NCBI GenBank assembly: GCA_945906105.1
Contig: CAMDQO010000021.1
Location: 1-48,043 of the forward strand
Direction of reading: 5' to 3'
Source of the DNA: Novosphingobium sp. Chol11
Lineage (GTDB): Bacteria > Pseudomonadota > Alphaproteobacteria > Sphingomonadales > Sphingomonadaceae
DNA length: 48,043 bases
Under the pieces are notes generated by a model that was not told where the DNA came from, ran no database searches, and saw only the letters and a program-made list of their open reading frames with translations. Positions within the stretch are counted from its first letter, which is position 1. Each line of letters opens with the position of its first letter. Of the stretch, positions 19,405 through 28,716 are shown one piece after another. Both the position numbers and the translations under genes were made by a program.

Positions 19405-20726
19405 CGGGTGAGTGTCCTTTCGAGGGAATGGAGTGCGCGTCCGGCGCGGAGAAGTTCGCCCGGACGGCGGGCGGCGCGAAGCTGCGCTGCTATGGTGGAA
19501 AATGGCGTTGATTCGGGTGCTCGGGTGGTCAGCGCACGGTCAATCGCCGCCTCGGTCGCCAAGGGATCGGCATGGCGCGGCAAAGCCAGCGTTCGCGCAA
19601 GCCGCTCGCGAATCATCGCCGCATAGGGCGTACCCAGCAGATGGAAACGCCCTGATCGGCGAATCAGTCCGGCGGCATTGGCTACCAGTGCGCGTTTCCC
19701 GAAGGCAATCGCCCGCCCCACGGCCAGCGGCGGCCCAAAACGGCGAAAAGCGCGCCAGCCCGCCACCAGCCCAGCCAGCAGCAGGCATAAGGTCGCAGCC
19801 AGAAACGGCGGCTTGAAGGCCAGTGTCAGCATATTGGAAGATCGCGAAAAGCCGTTGAGTGTCAGGTCGAAACTGACCGGATCAAGCCTGCCGCCTTGTG
19901 CCAGACTGACCAGCCGCAGTGCCGCCATCGCCCGTCCCTGATCGGCCATGCCCCAATTGTTAATGAGATCGGGCTCGGCAATGACGATCAGAGGGAACAG
20001 TTCCTCATCTTCGCCGCCTGCATCGACGGCATCGGCTGCGGCTTCGAGATCGGGGTAATAACCATCGTCCTGCCAATATCCGGCCAGCACAGCCTGATCA
20101 TCGCCGGTTATCAATGGAACAAGCTGTGTGCTTTCCAGAAACTGCACCTTGGGATCAGGCAGGCTGCCTGCCCTACCCAGCCCCTGCCAGCGCATCGGTT
20201 GCTTGCGATCACCGCCATCCCGAGGCTCCAGTGCGTAACCCTCCAGCTCATTCGCCCAGCCCGCGGCCGAGGTGCCCATCGGCACAACCCAGCCATCCTT
20301 GGCATCCTTGGCCTGTTGCCCCATAAATTTTGCCGGTAGCACGTTCCACTTCGGCAGGATCAGCAAGGTCGGGCCCTTACGGCGGCGATCCTCGATGATC
20401 TTGGTGATTTCCTTGGCATTGGCCCCGCCTTCAGGGGTCAGCACCAGCAAGCCCTCGTCCTTGAGGTTGGTCTGGCTGCGCAGGCGGCGAACGAAATAAC
20501 CCTGCCGCTCCAGCAGATCGGCAAAGGCGGCATAGCCATTCAGCCCTTTGCCGCCGGCATGAGCCCCGCCATCATTGGTCGATCCGCCGGTCATGCCAGA
20601 GCCGATCATCCACAGCAGCGCCACGAACAGCGCCGAGCCGATCAGCACCAAGGCCAGCACCGCGCGCAGGCTGAACGGATTGGAGCCGACTTGCGGTCCG
20701 GCCAAAGCAGTGCCTTCACCGCTCAT
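19401..20726 (-). CDS. DUF4350 domain protein
   Basis: A 441-residue membrane protein: one N-terminal helix (about 20-45), an extracytoplasmic alpha/beta domain with [34 protein letters not shown] and [15 protein letters not shown] (a GATase-like DUF4350 fold), a second helix (about 305-325) and a cytoplasmic tail with [19 protein letters not shown]4350 proteins are common in MoxR-DUF58-DUF4129 clusters and are thought to be surface-facing partners; the activity is unknown. It overlaps both neighbours by four bases. Confidence 0.82.
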   Translation of the reverse strand: MSGEGTALAGPQVGSNPFSLRAVLALVLIGSALFVALLWMIGSGMTGGSTNDGGAHAGGKGLNGYAAFADLLERQGYFVRRLRSQTNLKDEGLLVLTPEGGANAKEITKIIEDRRRKGPTLLILPKWNVLPAKFMGQQAKDAKDGWVVPMGTSAAGWANELEGYALEPRDGGDRKQPMRWQGLGRAGSLPDPKVQFLESTQLVPLITGDDQAVLAGYWQDDGYYPDLEAAADAVDAGGEDEELFPLIVIAEPDLINNWGMADQGRAMAALRLVSLAQGGRLDPVSFDLTLNGFSRSSNMLTLAFKPPFLAATLCLLLAGLVAGWRAFRRFGPPLAVGRAIAFGKRALVANAAGLIRRSGRFHLLGTPYAAMIRERLARTLALPRHADPLATEAAIDRALTTRAPESTPFSTIAAQLRAARRPGELLRAGRALHSLERTLTR

Positions 20727-21409
20727 GTGCTGATCTCGGCCCGGATCTCGGTCAGGGCGAAATCGGCATAGGCACTGCGCGCCGCCTGCCAGTCTGCCGC
20801 ATCGAGCGGTATCAGCGCAAAAAAGCTGCGTTCAACCCGCGCGGCGATTAGCGAAAACGCCGCTCGCGCACGAATTGGCAAGCCGGGAAGCCCAGCAATT
20901 TCGCGCGCGGTGCTTGCCGGGTGGAGCCAATCAGGCTGGGCGGTGGCGATCTGAATTACGCTGCGCTGGAGCAGCAGGTGAGTCGCTTCATCAAATCGGC
21001 CCTCGGCAGCAAGCCGGTCGGCATCATCGAGCAGCGCCTTGGCGGCATCGCGATTGGGCGTCCATTCAATCGCCTCTTGATCGACCTCTGGTTTGCGCGC
21101 CCTCATCAGCGGGGCCAGCATCCGCCAGGCAATCAGGCCCACGAAGATCACCGCGATGCCAATCAAAACCTTGAGCATGACCGGGCCAGGTATGCCGAAC
21201 AGGTCGCCAAAGAAATTGCCGATATCAGCCAGCAAGTCGCCCAGCCATTTCAGCCATGCCGGGGTTTCACGTGGCACCGATTCGGGCTTTGGCAGTTGTT
21301 TGATATCAAGTGGTGCAAACTGGATATCACCGGCATCGCGAACGGCGCGCCAGTCCCCCGGCGCTTCTGCGGCTTTCGAGCCCTTTATTGCAGTAGCAAC
21401 CCCACTCAC
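20723..21409 (-). CDS. DUF4129 domain protein
   Basis: A 228-residue protein from the GTG at 21409. The frame is open further upstream, but that part would lie inside pheA on the same strand in another frame, so this start (47 bases after pheA) is preferred; its ribosome binding site is poor. One membrane helix (VMLKVLIGIAVIFVGLIAWRML, about 83-104) is followed by the DUF4129 helical domain: DEATHLLLQRSVIQIATAQPDWLHPASTAREIA and VERSFFALIPLDAADWQAARSAYADFA. It is the first gene of the six-gene MoxR cluster. Confidence 0.8.
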   Translation of the reverse strand: MSGVATAIKGSKAAEAPGDWRAVRDAGDIQFAPLDIKQLPKPESVPRETPAWLKWLGDLLADIGNFFGDLFGIPGPVMLKVLIGIAVIFVGLIAWRMLAPLMRARKPEVDQEAIEWTPNRDAAKALLDDADRLAAEGRFDEATHLLLQRSVIQIATAQPDWLHPASTAREIAGLPGLPIRARAAFSLIAARVERSFFALIPLDAADWQAARSAYADFALTEIRAEIST

Positions 21410-21455
21410 CCTTGCTAGGTGGCATGGCGGAAGGGACGGCGCAAGCCGCCCATGG

Positions 21456-22364
21456 TTAACCGCGCGGCCTGCCTTGTCGGTAAGAGCCAAGAATGCGCAA
21501 GTCCTTGCAGTGGAACGCGAGTTCCTCGATCGCCATGTCCACCGCAGGATCACCCGGCGCGCCGACGATATCAGCGTAAAACCGGGTCGCGGCAAAGCTG
21601 GCACCCTTCTGGTAGCTTTCCAGCTTGGTGATGTTGACGCCATTGGTGGCAAAGCCGCCCATCGCCTTATACAGCGCGGCGGGAATATTTTTTACCTCGA
21701 AAACCAGTGTGGTCATCGCCACTTCGCCCTTGAGATCCGCAGGATCGAGCGGCGCGCGGGCCAGCACGACGAAGCGCGTCATATTGTCCGCCGCGTCTTC
21801 GACATTTTCTTCGATGATCTTGAGGCCATAAAGCTCGGCAGCGATCATCGGCGCGATGGCGCAGGCCTGTGGGTCGCCCTGCTCCTTGATATAGGCCGCA
21901 GCCCCAGCCGTATCAGCGTAAGACATCGGCACAATGCCCCGCTCACGCAGATAGCGGCGCGACTGACCGAGCGCCTGCGGGTGCGAATAGGCGGCGGTGT
22001 AAGGCCCCTCGCCCCCATCTTCACTCGGCAAAGCCATCAGGGCATGATGGATCGGCATGAAATATTCACCGACTATCGACAAGCTGCTTTCGGGCAGCAG
22101 AAAATGAATATCAGCGACCCGGCCATGCTGCGAATTTTCAATCGGAATGATGGCCCTGTCAACCTGGCCTTCCCGCAAGGCATCGAGCGCATCTTCAAAG
22201 CTGAAGCACGGAAATGGCAGGCAATCCGGGTCATATTCCAGCGCCGCGCGGTGGCCATTACAGCCTGGAGCGCCCTGAAAAGCGATAGCGCGCGCAGGCG
22301 CGGCAGTCGCCGCAGCGACCATTTTTTCGACCACGGCGAGGGCGGGTGTAGGGTAGCTATGCAT
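21456..22364 (-). CDS. pheA: Prephenate dehydratase
   Basis: A 302-residue monofunctional enzyme converting prephenate to phenylpyruvate in phenylalanine synthesis. The substrate-binding half has IAFQGAPGCNGHRAALEY, ALREGQVDRAIIPIENSQHGRV and the conserved TRF (NMTRFVVLAR). The C-terminal ACT domain (about 205-300) has NGVNITKLESYQKG, where phenylalanine feedback binding occurs; the alpha-type ESY replaces the ESRP of other clades. The start is ATG. It is divergent from the cytochrome gene and 47 bases upstream of the MoxR cluster, with which it may share transcription. Confidence 0.93.
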   Translation of the reverse strand: MHSYPTPALAVVEKMVAAATAAPARAIAFQGAPGCNGHRAALEYDPDCLPFPCFSFEDALDALREGQVDRAIIPIENSQHGRVADIHFLLPESSLSIVGEYFMPIHHALMALPSEDGGEGPYTAAYSHPQALGQSRRYLRERGIVPMSYADTAGAAAYIKEQGDPQACAIAPMIAAELYGLKIIEENVEDAADNMTRFVVLARAPLDPADLKGEVAMTTLVFEVKNIPAALYKAMGGFATNGVNITKLESYQKGASFAATRFYADIVGAPGDPAVDMAIEELAFHCKDLRILGSYRQGRPRG

Positions 22365-22478
22365 CGCGGCGGCGCTTAGGCGTGTTCACAAGAAGCCGCA
22401 ATGGCTCTTGCGCTTGGCAATCCGGCTGACTAGAGCGCGCCTCACACGCTTTTGGCGCAATATTCGGGGCATCATTCG

Positions 22479-23105
22479 ATGGACGATCGAACCAATACTA
22501 CTTTTGGCTGGGTTCTGTTTTCCGGCATAGTCGCACTTGGGCTTGCCAGCCTGAGCGGCCGGTACTTCCTTGCCGACAAGGAACATCGCCCTGAAAAGAT
22601 GGGTTATGCCATCGAGGGCGTGGTTTCCAGCGGTGGCAAAGCCAAGGAAGAGCCGATCGAAGCACGGCTTGCCGCTGCCGACATCGCCAAGGGTGAAGCC
22701 AAGTTCGGGTCATGCAAAAGCTGCCACACGGCTACGGCTGGCGGCGCAGCGGGCATCGGCCCGAATCTCTTTGGTATCGTCGGCAAAGGCGTTGCCGGTG
22801 GCAGCTTTGCCTATTCCGAGGATCTGAAAAAGCTTGGCGGCAAGTGGGACTGGGCGACGCTCGATAGCTGGCTCAAGAACCCCAAGGCCATGGTCAGCGG
22901 CACCAAAATGTCGTTCGCAGGCTTTAGCGACGGTGCTGACCGCGCCAATGTCATCGCCTATCTGAACGCGCAAGGTTCGAACCTGCCGATGCCAGCTGCT
23001 CCGGCAGCTGCACCTGCCGAGGAGGTCAAGGAAGGCGCTGTAAAAGATGGGGCACCGGAAGCCAGCGCCGCCGCTTCGGCTGCGCCGGAAGCTGCCAAGC
23101 ATTAA
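22479..23105 (+). CDS. Membrane-anchored cytochrome c (CycM/c552 type)
   Basis: A 208-residue protein from the ATG at 22479. An uncleaved N-terminal anchor (residues 9-27) holds a single class I cytochrome domain in the periplasm. Haem binding is at CKSCH (C79, C82, H83), and M144 in GTKMSFAGF is the probable distal ligand. GIGPNLFGIVGK and YSEDLKKLGGKWDWATLDSWLKNP match the CycM/c552 group, which carries electrons from bc1 to terminal oxidases. After residue 168 comes an Ala/Pro/Glu-rich tail of about 40 residues. A strong terminator follows. Confidence 0.93.
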   Translation: MDDRTNTTFGWVLFSGIVALGLASLSGRYFLADKEHRPEKMGYAIEGVVSSGGKAKEEPIEARLAAADIAKGEAKFGSCKSCHTATAGGAAGIGPNLFGIVGKGVAGGSFAYSEDLKKLGGKWDWATLDSWLKNPKAMVSGTKMSFAGFSDGADRANVIAYLNAQGSNLPMPAAPAAAPAEEVKEGAVKDGAPEASAAASAAPEAAKH

Positions 23106-23127
23106 TTCAGGCGTCATTGCGAATCAC

Positions 23128-23160
23128 AAGGGGCGGCTCCGCAAGGGGCTGCCCTTTTTG
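23128..23160 (+). terminator. Intrinsic terminator after the cytochrome c gene
   Basis: A 12-bp stem with one bulged G is closed by a GCAA tetraloop and followed by TTTTTGTTTGG on the plus strand. There is no T-run on the minus strand, so it serves the cytochrome transcript and not the opposing rlmE. Confidence 0.85.
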
Positions 23161-23182
23161 TTTGGCTTGGTTCTTTTCGAAC

Positions 23183-23854
23183 TCAGGGTGATTCGCGGCC
23201 CTTGAAGCCTTGGGCGATGACATACCATTCGGAGCTGCCCTTGCGGCTGGCCGGTGGCTTGGCATGCTTCACCGCCATAAAATTCCGCTTGAGCAGGGCC
23301 AGCAGATCGGCATCGGTCCCGCCAGCCAGCACCTTGGCGACAAAGGCACCGCCCGGCGCCAGCGTCGCAATGGCAAAATCAGCCGCAGTCTCAACCAGGC
23401 CCATGGTGCGCAAATGGTCGGTTTGCTTGTGGCCGACGGTATTGGCCGCCATGTCCGACAGCACGAGATCCGGCGCGCCTTCAAGCGCCTCTTCCAGCAC
23501 AGCGGGGGCCGCATCCGCCATGAAGTCCATCTCAAAGATGATCACGCCTTCGATCGGATCAGTAGGCAGAAGATCAATGCCCACCACCCGCGCCTTGGGG
23601 CTGCGCTGGCGCACGATCTGGCTCCAGCCGCCCGGCGCAATGCCAAGGTCCACCACCCGCTCAGCACCCTTGAGCAGGCTGAACCGGTCATCGAGTTCGG
23701 CAAGCTTGTAGGCGGCGCGGCTGCGATAGCCATCGATCTTGGCCTGTTTGACATAGGGATCATTGATCTGCCGCGTCAGCCAGCGTGCCGAGCTGGCGGT
23801 GCGGCCTTTCCCGGTCTTCAGCTTCTCGCCCGGATCGCGGCCTGACCGGCTCAT
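23183..23854 (-). CDS. rlmE: 23S rRNA (uridine-2552-2'-O)-methyltransferase
   Basis: The 223-residue FtsJ/RrmJ enzyme methylates U2552 in the A loop of 23S rRNA. Visible features are the basic N-terminus, RSRAAYKLAELDDRF (first catalytic Lys), VVDLGIAPGGWSQIV (S-adenosylmethionine loop), DLVLSDMAANTVG (catalytic Asp), GGAFVAKVLAGG (second Lys) and GSSEWYVIAQGFKG (Glu), together the K-D-K-E tetrad. The start at 23854 overlaps the stop of the upstream exopolyphosphatase gene by four bases, so the two are translationally coupled. Confidence 0.95.
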   Translation of the reverse strand: MSRSGRDPGEKLKTGKGRTASSARWLTRQINDPYVKQAKIDGYRSRAAYKLAELDDRFSLLKGAERVVDLGIAPGGWSQIVRQRSPKARVVGIDLLPTDPIEGVIIFEMDFMADAAPAVLEEALEGAPDLVLSDMAANTVGHKQTDHLRTMGLVETAADFAIATLAPGGAFVAKVLAGGTDADLLALLKRNFMAVKHAKPPASRKGSSEWYVIAQGFKGRESP

Positions 23855-25095
23855 GCTTCGCGCAATCGCTGGACGACGGCACGGGCATGATCGGCACGTG
23901 TATGTTCGGGGTGGCCACCCGCCGCCATCAGGCTGCGCAGGATACCTTCGCGAATACCGCGATCGGCAATCCCCAGCCGGTCGGCAGGCCACAGATCGAG
24001 GATCGTTTCAAGAATCGCACAGCCTGCCACAACCAGTTCTGCCCTTTCGCGCCCGATACAGGGCAGTTCGCGTCGCTCAGCGGGTGACATACCGGCCAGA
24101 TTCAGGCTGATCGACCGCATCGATTCGGTAGGCACAATGAGGCCATCGACGGCACGGCGATCATATTGCGGCAGATCGAGGTGCAGGCTGGCGAGCGTCG
24201 TCACGGTGCCGCTGGTGCCCAGCAAGCGCAACTCTGCCAAAGGCCCTTTGCTGCGCATCGGGGCGATTCGCGTCGCAAAATCGCTGAAGCTGTCGCGCAC
24301 CAGACTGCGCATCTGCTCATAGCGCTGGCTGCGCTCCTCGGCGCCATCAAGTTCTGGTCCGCAAGTTTCCGAAAGCGAGACCACACCCCAAGGCACAGAC
24401 TGCCAATCAAGGATGCGTGGCACCGTATCGGTGCTTTCGATCAGCACCAGTTCGGTTGAGCCGCCGCCGATGTCAAAGATCATTGCCGGGCCTTCACCGC
24501 TTTCGAGCAGGATGTGACAGCCCAGCACCGCCAGCCGGGCTTCTTCCTGCGCGGTGATGACATTGAGGTGGATGCCGGTTTCCTCGCGCACCCGGTCAAT
24601 GAAATCCTGGCCGTTGCTGGCGCGGCGGCAAGCTTCGGTCGCCACCGAGCGGGCGAGATGAACGTTGCGTTTGCGCAGTTTTTCCGAACAGACCTTGAGA
24701 GCACCAAGCGCGCGGTCCATCGCTTCATCCGACAAGCGGCCCGATTGCGCCAGTCCCTCGCCCAGACGCACGACCCGGCTGAAAGCATCAATGACGATGA
24801 AATTGCTGCCTGAAGGGCGCGCGATCAGCAGGCGGCAATTATTGGTGCCAAGATCAATCGCGGCATAGGCCTGTCTTGGATGGAAGCCGCCAGAAAACAC
24901 ACGCGACTGCGCACTGGCAAAGCTGCCGCCTTGTTCCGGTCGACCGCCGGGCATACGCACACTCGATTCCTGACTGGATTGCGGACTGGCCTGCGGACCT
25001 GTGCATCCCGGATCGCTCTCCGGCATGACGTCGCTGACTGTCGCCTCGCTCCTTCCAGCCTCATTGTGCGCCGCCGGCGGAGATTGTTCCGCCAT
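23851..25095 (-). CDS. Ppx/GppA family phosphatase (exopolyphosphatase-like)
   Basis: A 414-residue protein from the ATG at 25095; an in-frame ATG 37 codons upstream is possible but adds only low-complexity sequence. A Ser/Gln/Pro-rich leader of about 75 residues precedes the ASKHA core: AAIDLGTNNCRLLIA (phosphate 1 loop), MIFDIGGGSTELVLIE (phosphate 2 loop) and the catalytic Glu in ITAQEEARLAVLG. It should hydrolyse polyphosphate and/or pppGpp; the family does not allow a finer call. Operon with rlmE, as in many alphaproteobacteria. Confidence 0.9.
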   Translation of the reverse strand: MAEQSPPAAHNEAGRSEATVSDVMPESDPGCTGPQASPQSSQESSVRMPGGRPEQGGSFASAQSRVFSGGFHPRQAYAAIDLGTNNCRLLIARPSGSNFIVIDAFSRVVRLGEGLAQSGRLSDEAMDRALGALKVCSEKLRKRNVHLARSVATEACRRASNGQDFIDRVREETGIHLNVITAQEEARLAVLGCHILLESGEGPAMIFDIGGGSTELVLIESTDTVPRILDWQSVPWGVVSLSETCGPELDGAEERSQRYEQMRSLVRDSFSDFATRIAPMRSKGPLAELRLLGTSGTVTTLASLHLDLPQYDRRAVDGLIVPTESMRSISLNLAGMSPAERRELPCIGRERAELVVAGCAILETILDLWPADRLGIADRGIREGILRSLMAAGGHPEHTRADHARAVVQRLREA

Positions 25096-25249
25096 GGTCA
25101 ATTCACTCAAATTGATTTTCCCGCCAAAGGACGGGGTATCAGAGGCATTGCTAGACCCGTCGGGGGGCTTGAGCAAGTCTTGGCCGAGCGCGGCGGATGC
25201 AAACACCCTTGACCGGCCATATTGCCGGGATTAGAGCGCGCCACCGCAC

Positions 25250-25323
25250 TGCCCCGTCGTCTAATGGTAAGACACCGGTTTCTGATACCGTTTATCGAGG
25301 TTCGAGTCCTCGCGGGGCATCCA
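25250..25323 (+). tRNA. tRNA-Gln (anticodon CTG)
   Basis: A 74-base cloverleaf: acceptor TGCCCCG pairs with CGGGGCA, discriminator T and an encoded CCA. The T arm is CGAGG-TTCGAGT-CCTCG. The anticodon loop TTCTGAT gives anticodon CTG (codon CAG), with T33 and A37 as expected. The anticodon stem has a C-T mismatch at 27-43; the U1-A72 pair fits tRNA-Gln. Confidence 0.9.
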
Positions 25324-25427
25324 GCTTTCATGCATGGTTTAGTCAAACGCCGCTGCGGCGCGCTGCGTTTACACGTGCGGCCGATCGATGCTTTGACACA
25401 CCGCGCGCTTTGACCGAGAATTGGCAA

Positions 25428-26303
25428 ATGACAGAAGAAGAAAATGAAAAGCGGCTGCATCGGCGCCGTTTCTACAAGGCGGAGCAGGAAGCCTCCTTCG
25501 CCGAATCGCAGCCCCACCTGACCCCGCAAACGCAGGATCCAGCCTATCGCCTGGCCTTCAGTGACACCGAATTCCTGCTGCGTGAAGAACTGCGCCCGGT
25601 CCGTTTTCAGCTGGAACTGCTGAAAACCGAGATGCTGCTGGAGGAAGCCAAGATCGGCTCGACGCTGGTCTGCTATGGCTCGGCGCGGATTCCTTCACCC
25701 GAAATGGCTGAGGCTGCGCTGAAAACTGCGACCACGCCCGAGCGGATGGCCGTGGTCGAACGGCTTGTGGCCAATTCAAAGTATTATGAGCAAGCTCGCA
25801 ATCTGGGCCGAATCGCCAGTGAACAGGCGATTGTCGAAAAAGGTATGCGGCAATTCGTCGTTTGCTCGGGCGGCGGGCCTTCGATCATGGAAGCGGCGAA
25901 TCGCGGTGCCGTGGATGCCGGCGCGGAGACGGTCGGACTCAATATCGTGCTGCCGCATGAGCAGGCGCCCAATAATTACGTCACGCCGCACTTGTCATTT
26001 CGCTTCCACTATTTTGCGCTGCGCAAGATGCACTTCCTGCTGCGCGCCCGCGCCGTGGCGGTGTTCCCCGGCGGTTTCGGCACGCTCGACGAGTTCATGG
26101 AACTTCTCACTCTGGTGCAGACCGGCAAGATGAAGCCGATCCCGATCCTGCTGTTCGGCAAGGAGTTCTGGAACCGGGTGATCAATTTCGAGGCGCTGGC
26201 CGAGGAAGGCGTGATCAACCCAGACGATCTCAAACTGTTCACCTGGGTGGAAACGGCCGAGGAGGCCTGGGCCGAAATCAAGCGGTTTTACGAGCTGGAT
26301 TAA
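25428..26303 (+). CDS. LOG family protein (TIGR00730-like, lysine decarboxylase-like fold)
   Basis: A 291-residue protein from ATG 25428, 104 bases after tRNA-Gln. An N-terminal helical extension (about 1-75, rich in Glu/Arg) precedes the Rossmann-like LOG domain: TLVCYGSARI, FVVCSGGGPSIMEAANRGA, and the signature VFPGGFGTLDEFMELLTLVQTGK. LOG enzymes cleave ribose-5-phosphate from nucleotide monophosphates (the reaction used for cytokinin activation in plants); in bacteria they act mostly in nucleotide turnover. The frame is open upstream, but that segment covers the tRNA and is not coding. Confidence 0.88.
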   Translation: MTEEENEKRLHRRRFYKAEQEASFAESQPHLTPQTQDPAYRLAFSDTEFLLREELRPVRFQLELLKTEMLLEEAKIGSTLVCYGSARIPSPEMAEAALKTATTPERMAVVERLVANSKYYEQARNLGRIASEQAIVEKGMRQFVVCSGGGPSIMEAANRGAVDAGAETVGLNIVLPHEQAPNNYVTPHLSFRFHYFALRKMHFLLRARAVAVFPGGFGTLDEFMELLTLVQTGKMKPIPILLFGKEFWNRVINFEALAEEGVINPDDLKLFTWVETAEEAWAEIKRFYELD

Positions 26304-26318
26304 ACTCTGGCCGCAGCC

Positions 26319-27065
26319 CTAAACCTGCGCCTGCGCGTGCCCCAGCGGGCCATGCCCTGCGCCAAATCCCGGGGCGGCGATCAGGGCGGAGCGCACAAAC
26401 AGCCGCGCGCGGGCGATCGCTTCGGTGAGGCCCATGCCTTCGCCAAGGCCAGTGGCAATCGCGCTGGCCAATGTGCAGCCAGTACCGTGGGTGTGGCGCG
26501 TTTCGATGCGCGAATCCTCCCAGCAGGCCAGTTCGCCATCCTTTGAGATCAAGCGGTCGATGATCTGATCGCCGCCGCCATGGCCGCCCTTGATGAGCAG
26601 ATTCTGCGCCGAACCCAGCACGGCCTCCTCACCACCCAGTGCCTCTAGTTCAGGCAAATTCGGAGTAGTCAGCGTGGCGATCCGCATCAGGCGCGCGAAA
26701 GCGGCAATCGTCTCGGCATCGGCAAGTAACGCGCCGCTGGTGGCAATCATTACCGGATCGAAGACCACCGGAATTCCAGCATTTTCCAGCAGATCGGCCA
26801 CCGCATGGGCATTGGCCGCCGACCCCAGCATACCGATTTTTACCGCATTCACACCAATGTCGGACGCGCAAGCCTCGATCTGCGCTGCGACCATTTCGGG
26901 CGACAGCACTTCGATCATGCTTACCCCCAGCGTATTCTGCGCGGTGATCGCGGTGATCGCGGTCATGGCATAGCCGCCAAGCATGGTGATGGTCTTGATA
27001 TCGGCCTGAATCCCCGCGCCGCCGCCGGAATCGGAGCCGGCAATGGTGAGCACGCGGGGGATCAT
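26319..27065 (-). CDS. thiD: Hydroxymethylpyrimidine/phosphomethylpyrimidine kinase
   Basis: A 248-residue ribokinase-like enzyme phosphorylating HMP and HMP-P for thiamine synthesis. Features are LTIAGSDSGGGAGIQADIKTITMLGGYAMTAITAITAQNT at the N-terminus, FDPVMIATSGALL, and the catalytic C-terminal GTGCTLASAIATGLGEG. Its ATG overlaps the DUF1272 stop by four bases. No thiamine riboswitch precedes it; it is the third gene of a glmM operon. Confidence 0.95.
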   Translation of the reverse strand: MIPRVLTIAGSDSGGGAGIQADIKTITMLGGYAMTAITAITAQNTLGVSMIEVLSPEMVAAQIEACASDIGVNAVKIGMLGSAANAHAVADLLENAGIPVVFDPVMIATSGALLADAETIAAFARLMRIATLTTPNLPELEALGGEEAVLGSAQNLLIKGGHGGGDQIIDRLISKDGELACWEDSRIETRHTHGTGCTLASAIATGLGEGMGLTEAIARARLFVRSALIAAPGFGAGHGPLGHAQAQV

Positions 27066-27289
27066 CCCTTGAACTTCCGCTCCGTCGAGGGTGGGCTCTT
27101 GGCATGGTGTTGCTTGGCGCGGGACGGGCGGTCCATCAGCTCACCGCCGCAATTGGGACAGCGATCATCGAGTGCCTCTGAGCACTCCACGCAGAAAGTG
27201 CATTCGAAGCTGCAAATGAAGGCTCCGGGGGCTTCGGCGGGCAGATCGCAGCCACAGCGTTCGCAATCGGGGCGCATTTCAAGACTCAT
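27062..27289 (-). CDS. DUF1272 zinc-ribbon-like protein
   Basis: A 75-residue protein whose Cys pairs are [17 protein letters not shown] and CPNCGG, separated as in DUF1272 ([10 protein letters not shown]... ICSFECTFC ... CPNCGGEL). It probably binds one or two zinc ions; the function is unknown. The ATG at 27289 overlaps the glmM stop by four bases, and its own stop overlaps the thiD start, so all three are coupled. The small size and lack of a signal place it in the cytoplasm. Confidence 0.88.
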   Translation of the reverse strand: MSLEMRPDCERCGCDLPAEAPGAFICSFECTFCVECSEALDDRCPNCGGELMDRPSRAKQHHAKSPPSTERKFKG

Positions 27290-28626
27290 GCCGCAGCTTC
27301 CTTCACCGCATCGCAAATCGCCTCGACAACCTGTTCAACCTCCGCCGCATCATCGCCCTCGGCCATCACGCGGATCACTGGTTCGGTGCCCGAGGGGCGG
27401 ATGACCAGACGGCCCTTGCCGAGCAGCTGCGCCTCAGCCTCGGCGATCACCGCTTTGACCCGCGCATTGTCCAGAGGTTTTCCTCCCGCGAAACGCACAT
27501 TCCTGAGCAGCTGCGGCACCGGATCAAACAGGTGGAGCAGTTCGCTCGCCCGCTTGCCCGATTGCACTAGCGCGGCGATCACTTGCAGCGCCGCCACCGT
27601 GCCATCGCCAGTCGTTGCGTGATCGAGCAGGATCATGTGGCCCGATTGCTCGCCGCCCAGATTGAAGCCATCGGCCTTCATCTTTTCAAGCACATGGCGA
27701 TCACCCACTTTGGTGCGTTCGAGAGTCAGCCCTTGCCCTTGCAGATAGCGCTCAAGCCCCAGATTTGACATCACTGTTGCCACCACACCACCACCGCGCA
27801 AGGTGCCGCGCGCAGCCAATTGCGTGCCGATCAGCGCCATGATCTGATCGCCATCGACCGTCTTGCCCTTTTCATCGACGACAATCAGCCGGTCAGCATC
27901 ACCATCCAGCGCAATGCCGATATCGGCCCCGCTGGCGACCACGGTTTCCTTGACGAGATCGAGGTGGGTGGAGCCAACCTTGTCATTGATGTTCTTGCCA
28001 TTGGGCGTGACGCCAATCGTCAGCACCTCTGCCCCCAGTTCCCAGATCGCCGAGGGGGCGACTTGATAGGCCGCGCCATTGGCGCAATCGACCACGATCT
28101 TGAGGCCATCGAGGCGGATGTTATCAGGCAACGAACCCTTCACCGCGTGAATATAGCGCCCGCGCGCATCCTCGATCCGGCGCGCACGGCCAATTTCGGG
28201 CGAGGCGGCGAGCGGTAGCTGCTGACTGAGCATCGCCTCGATCGCCAGCTCGTCCTCGTCCGACAGCTTGAAGCCATCGGGGCCGAACAGCTTGATACCA
28301 TTGTCCTCATAGGGGTTGTGGCTGGCCGAGATCATCACGCCGACATCCGCGCGCAGTTCGCGCGTCAGCAGCGCCACGGCAGGGGTCGGCATCGGGCCAA
28401 GCAACACGACATCCATGCCGACGCTGGTGAAGCCAGCGACCATCGCGTTTTCCAGCATATAGCCCGAAAGCCGCGTATCCTTGCCGATCACCACCCGGTG
28501 GCGGTGATCGCCGCGCAAGAAATGCGTACCCGCCGCCATGCCGACTTTCATCGCGATCTCGGCAGTCATCACGCCCGCATTGGTGCGGCCCCGAATGCCG
28601 TCAGTGCCGAAATAGTTGCGTCCCAT
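27286..28626 (-). CDS. glmM: Phosphoglucosamine mutase
   Basis: A 446-residue enzyme making glucosamine-1-phosphate for UDP-GlcNAc and hence peptidoglycan and LPS. It shows YFGTDGIRG at the start, the active-site phosphoserine in MISASHNP (S102), the metal-binding DGDADR and the C-terminal phosphate loop [12 protein letters not shown]. The ATG at 28626 is preferred to one three codons upstream because GCGGGA is better spaced from it. First gene of a glmM-DUF1272-thiD operon, divergent from a symporter gene. Confidence 0.96.
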   Translation of the reverse strand: MGRNYFGTDGIRGRTNAGVMTAEIAMKVGMAAGTHFLRGDHRHRVVIGKDTRLSGYMLENAMVAGFTSVGMDVVLLGPMPTPAVALLTRELRADVGVMISASHNPYEDNGIKLFGPDGFKLSDEDELAIEAMLSQQLPLAASPEIGRARRIEDARGRYIHAVKGSLPDNIRLDGLKIVVDCANGAAYQVAPSAIWELGAEVLTIGVTPNGKNINDKVGSTHLDLVKETVVASGADIGIALDGDADRLIVVDEKGKTVDGDQIMALIGTQLAARGTLRGGGVVATVMSNLGLERYLQGQGLTLERTKVGDRHVLEKMKADGFNLGGEQSGHMILLDHATTGDGTVAALQVIAALVQSGKRASELLHLFDPVPQLLRNVRFAGGKPLDNARVKAVIAEAEAQLLGKGRLVIRPSGTEPVIRVMAEGDDAAEVEQVVEAICDAVKEAAA

Positions 28627-28716
28627 TTCCCGCATTTCCCGCTAAATATGTTCCCGCCATTTGCCATGGCGCAAGCCGCCGCTAATGTCACCCCAGCTCA
28701 ACTGGCGGGAAGCGAT

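Noticed and set aside
25197..25427. Open frame through tRNA-Gln joined to the LOG gene
   Set aside because: It would translate the tRNA; the LOG gene has a better start at 25428.
26319..27400. Search for a thiamine riboswitch before thiD
   Set aside because: thiD overlaps the DUF1272 gene and has no leader; no THI-box-like sequence is visible.
28318..28716. Upstream extension of the symporter frame
   Set aside because: It is antisense to glmM; the ATG at 28717 has a good ribosome binding site.
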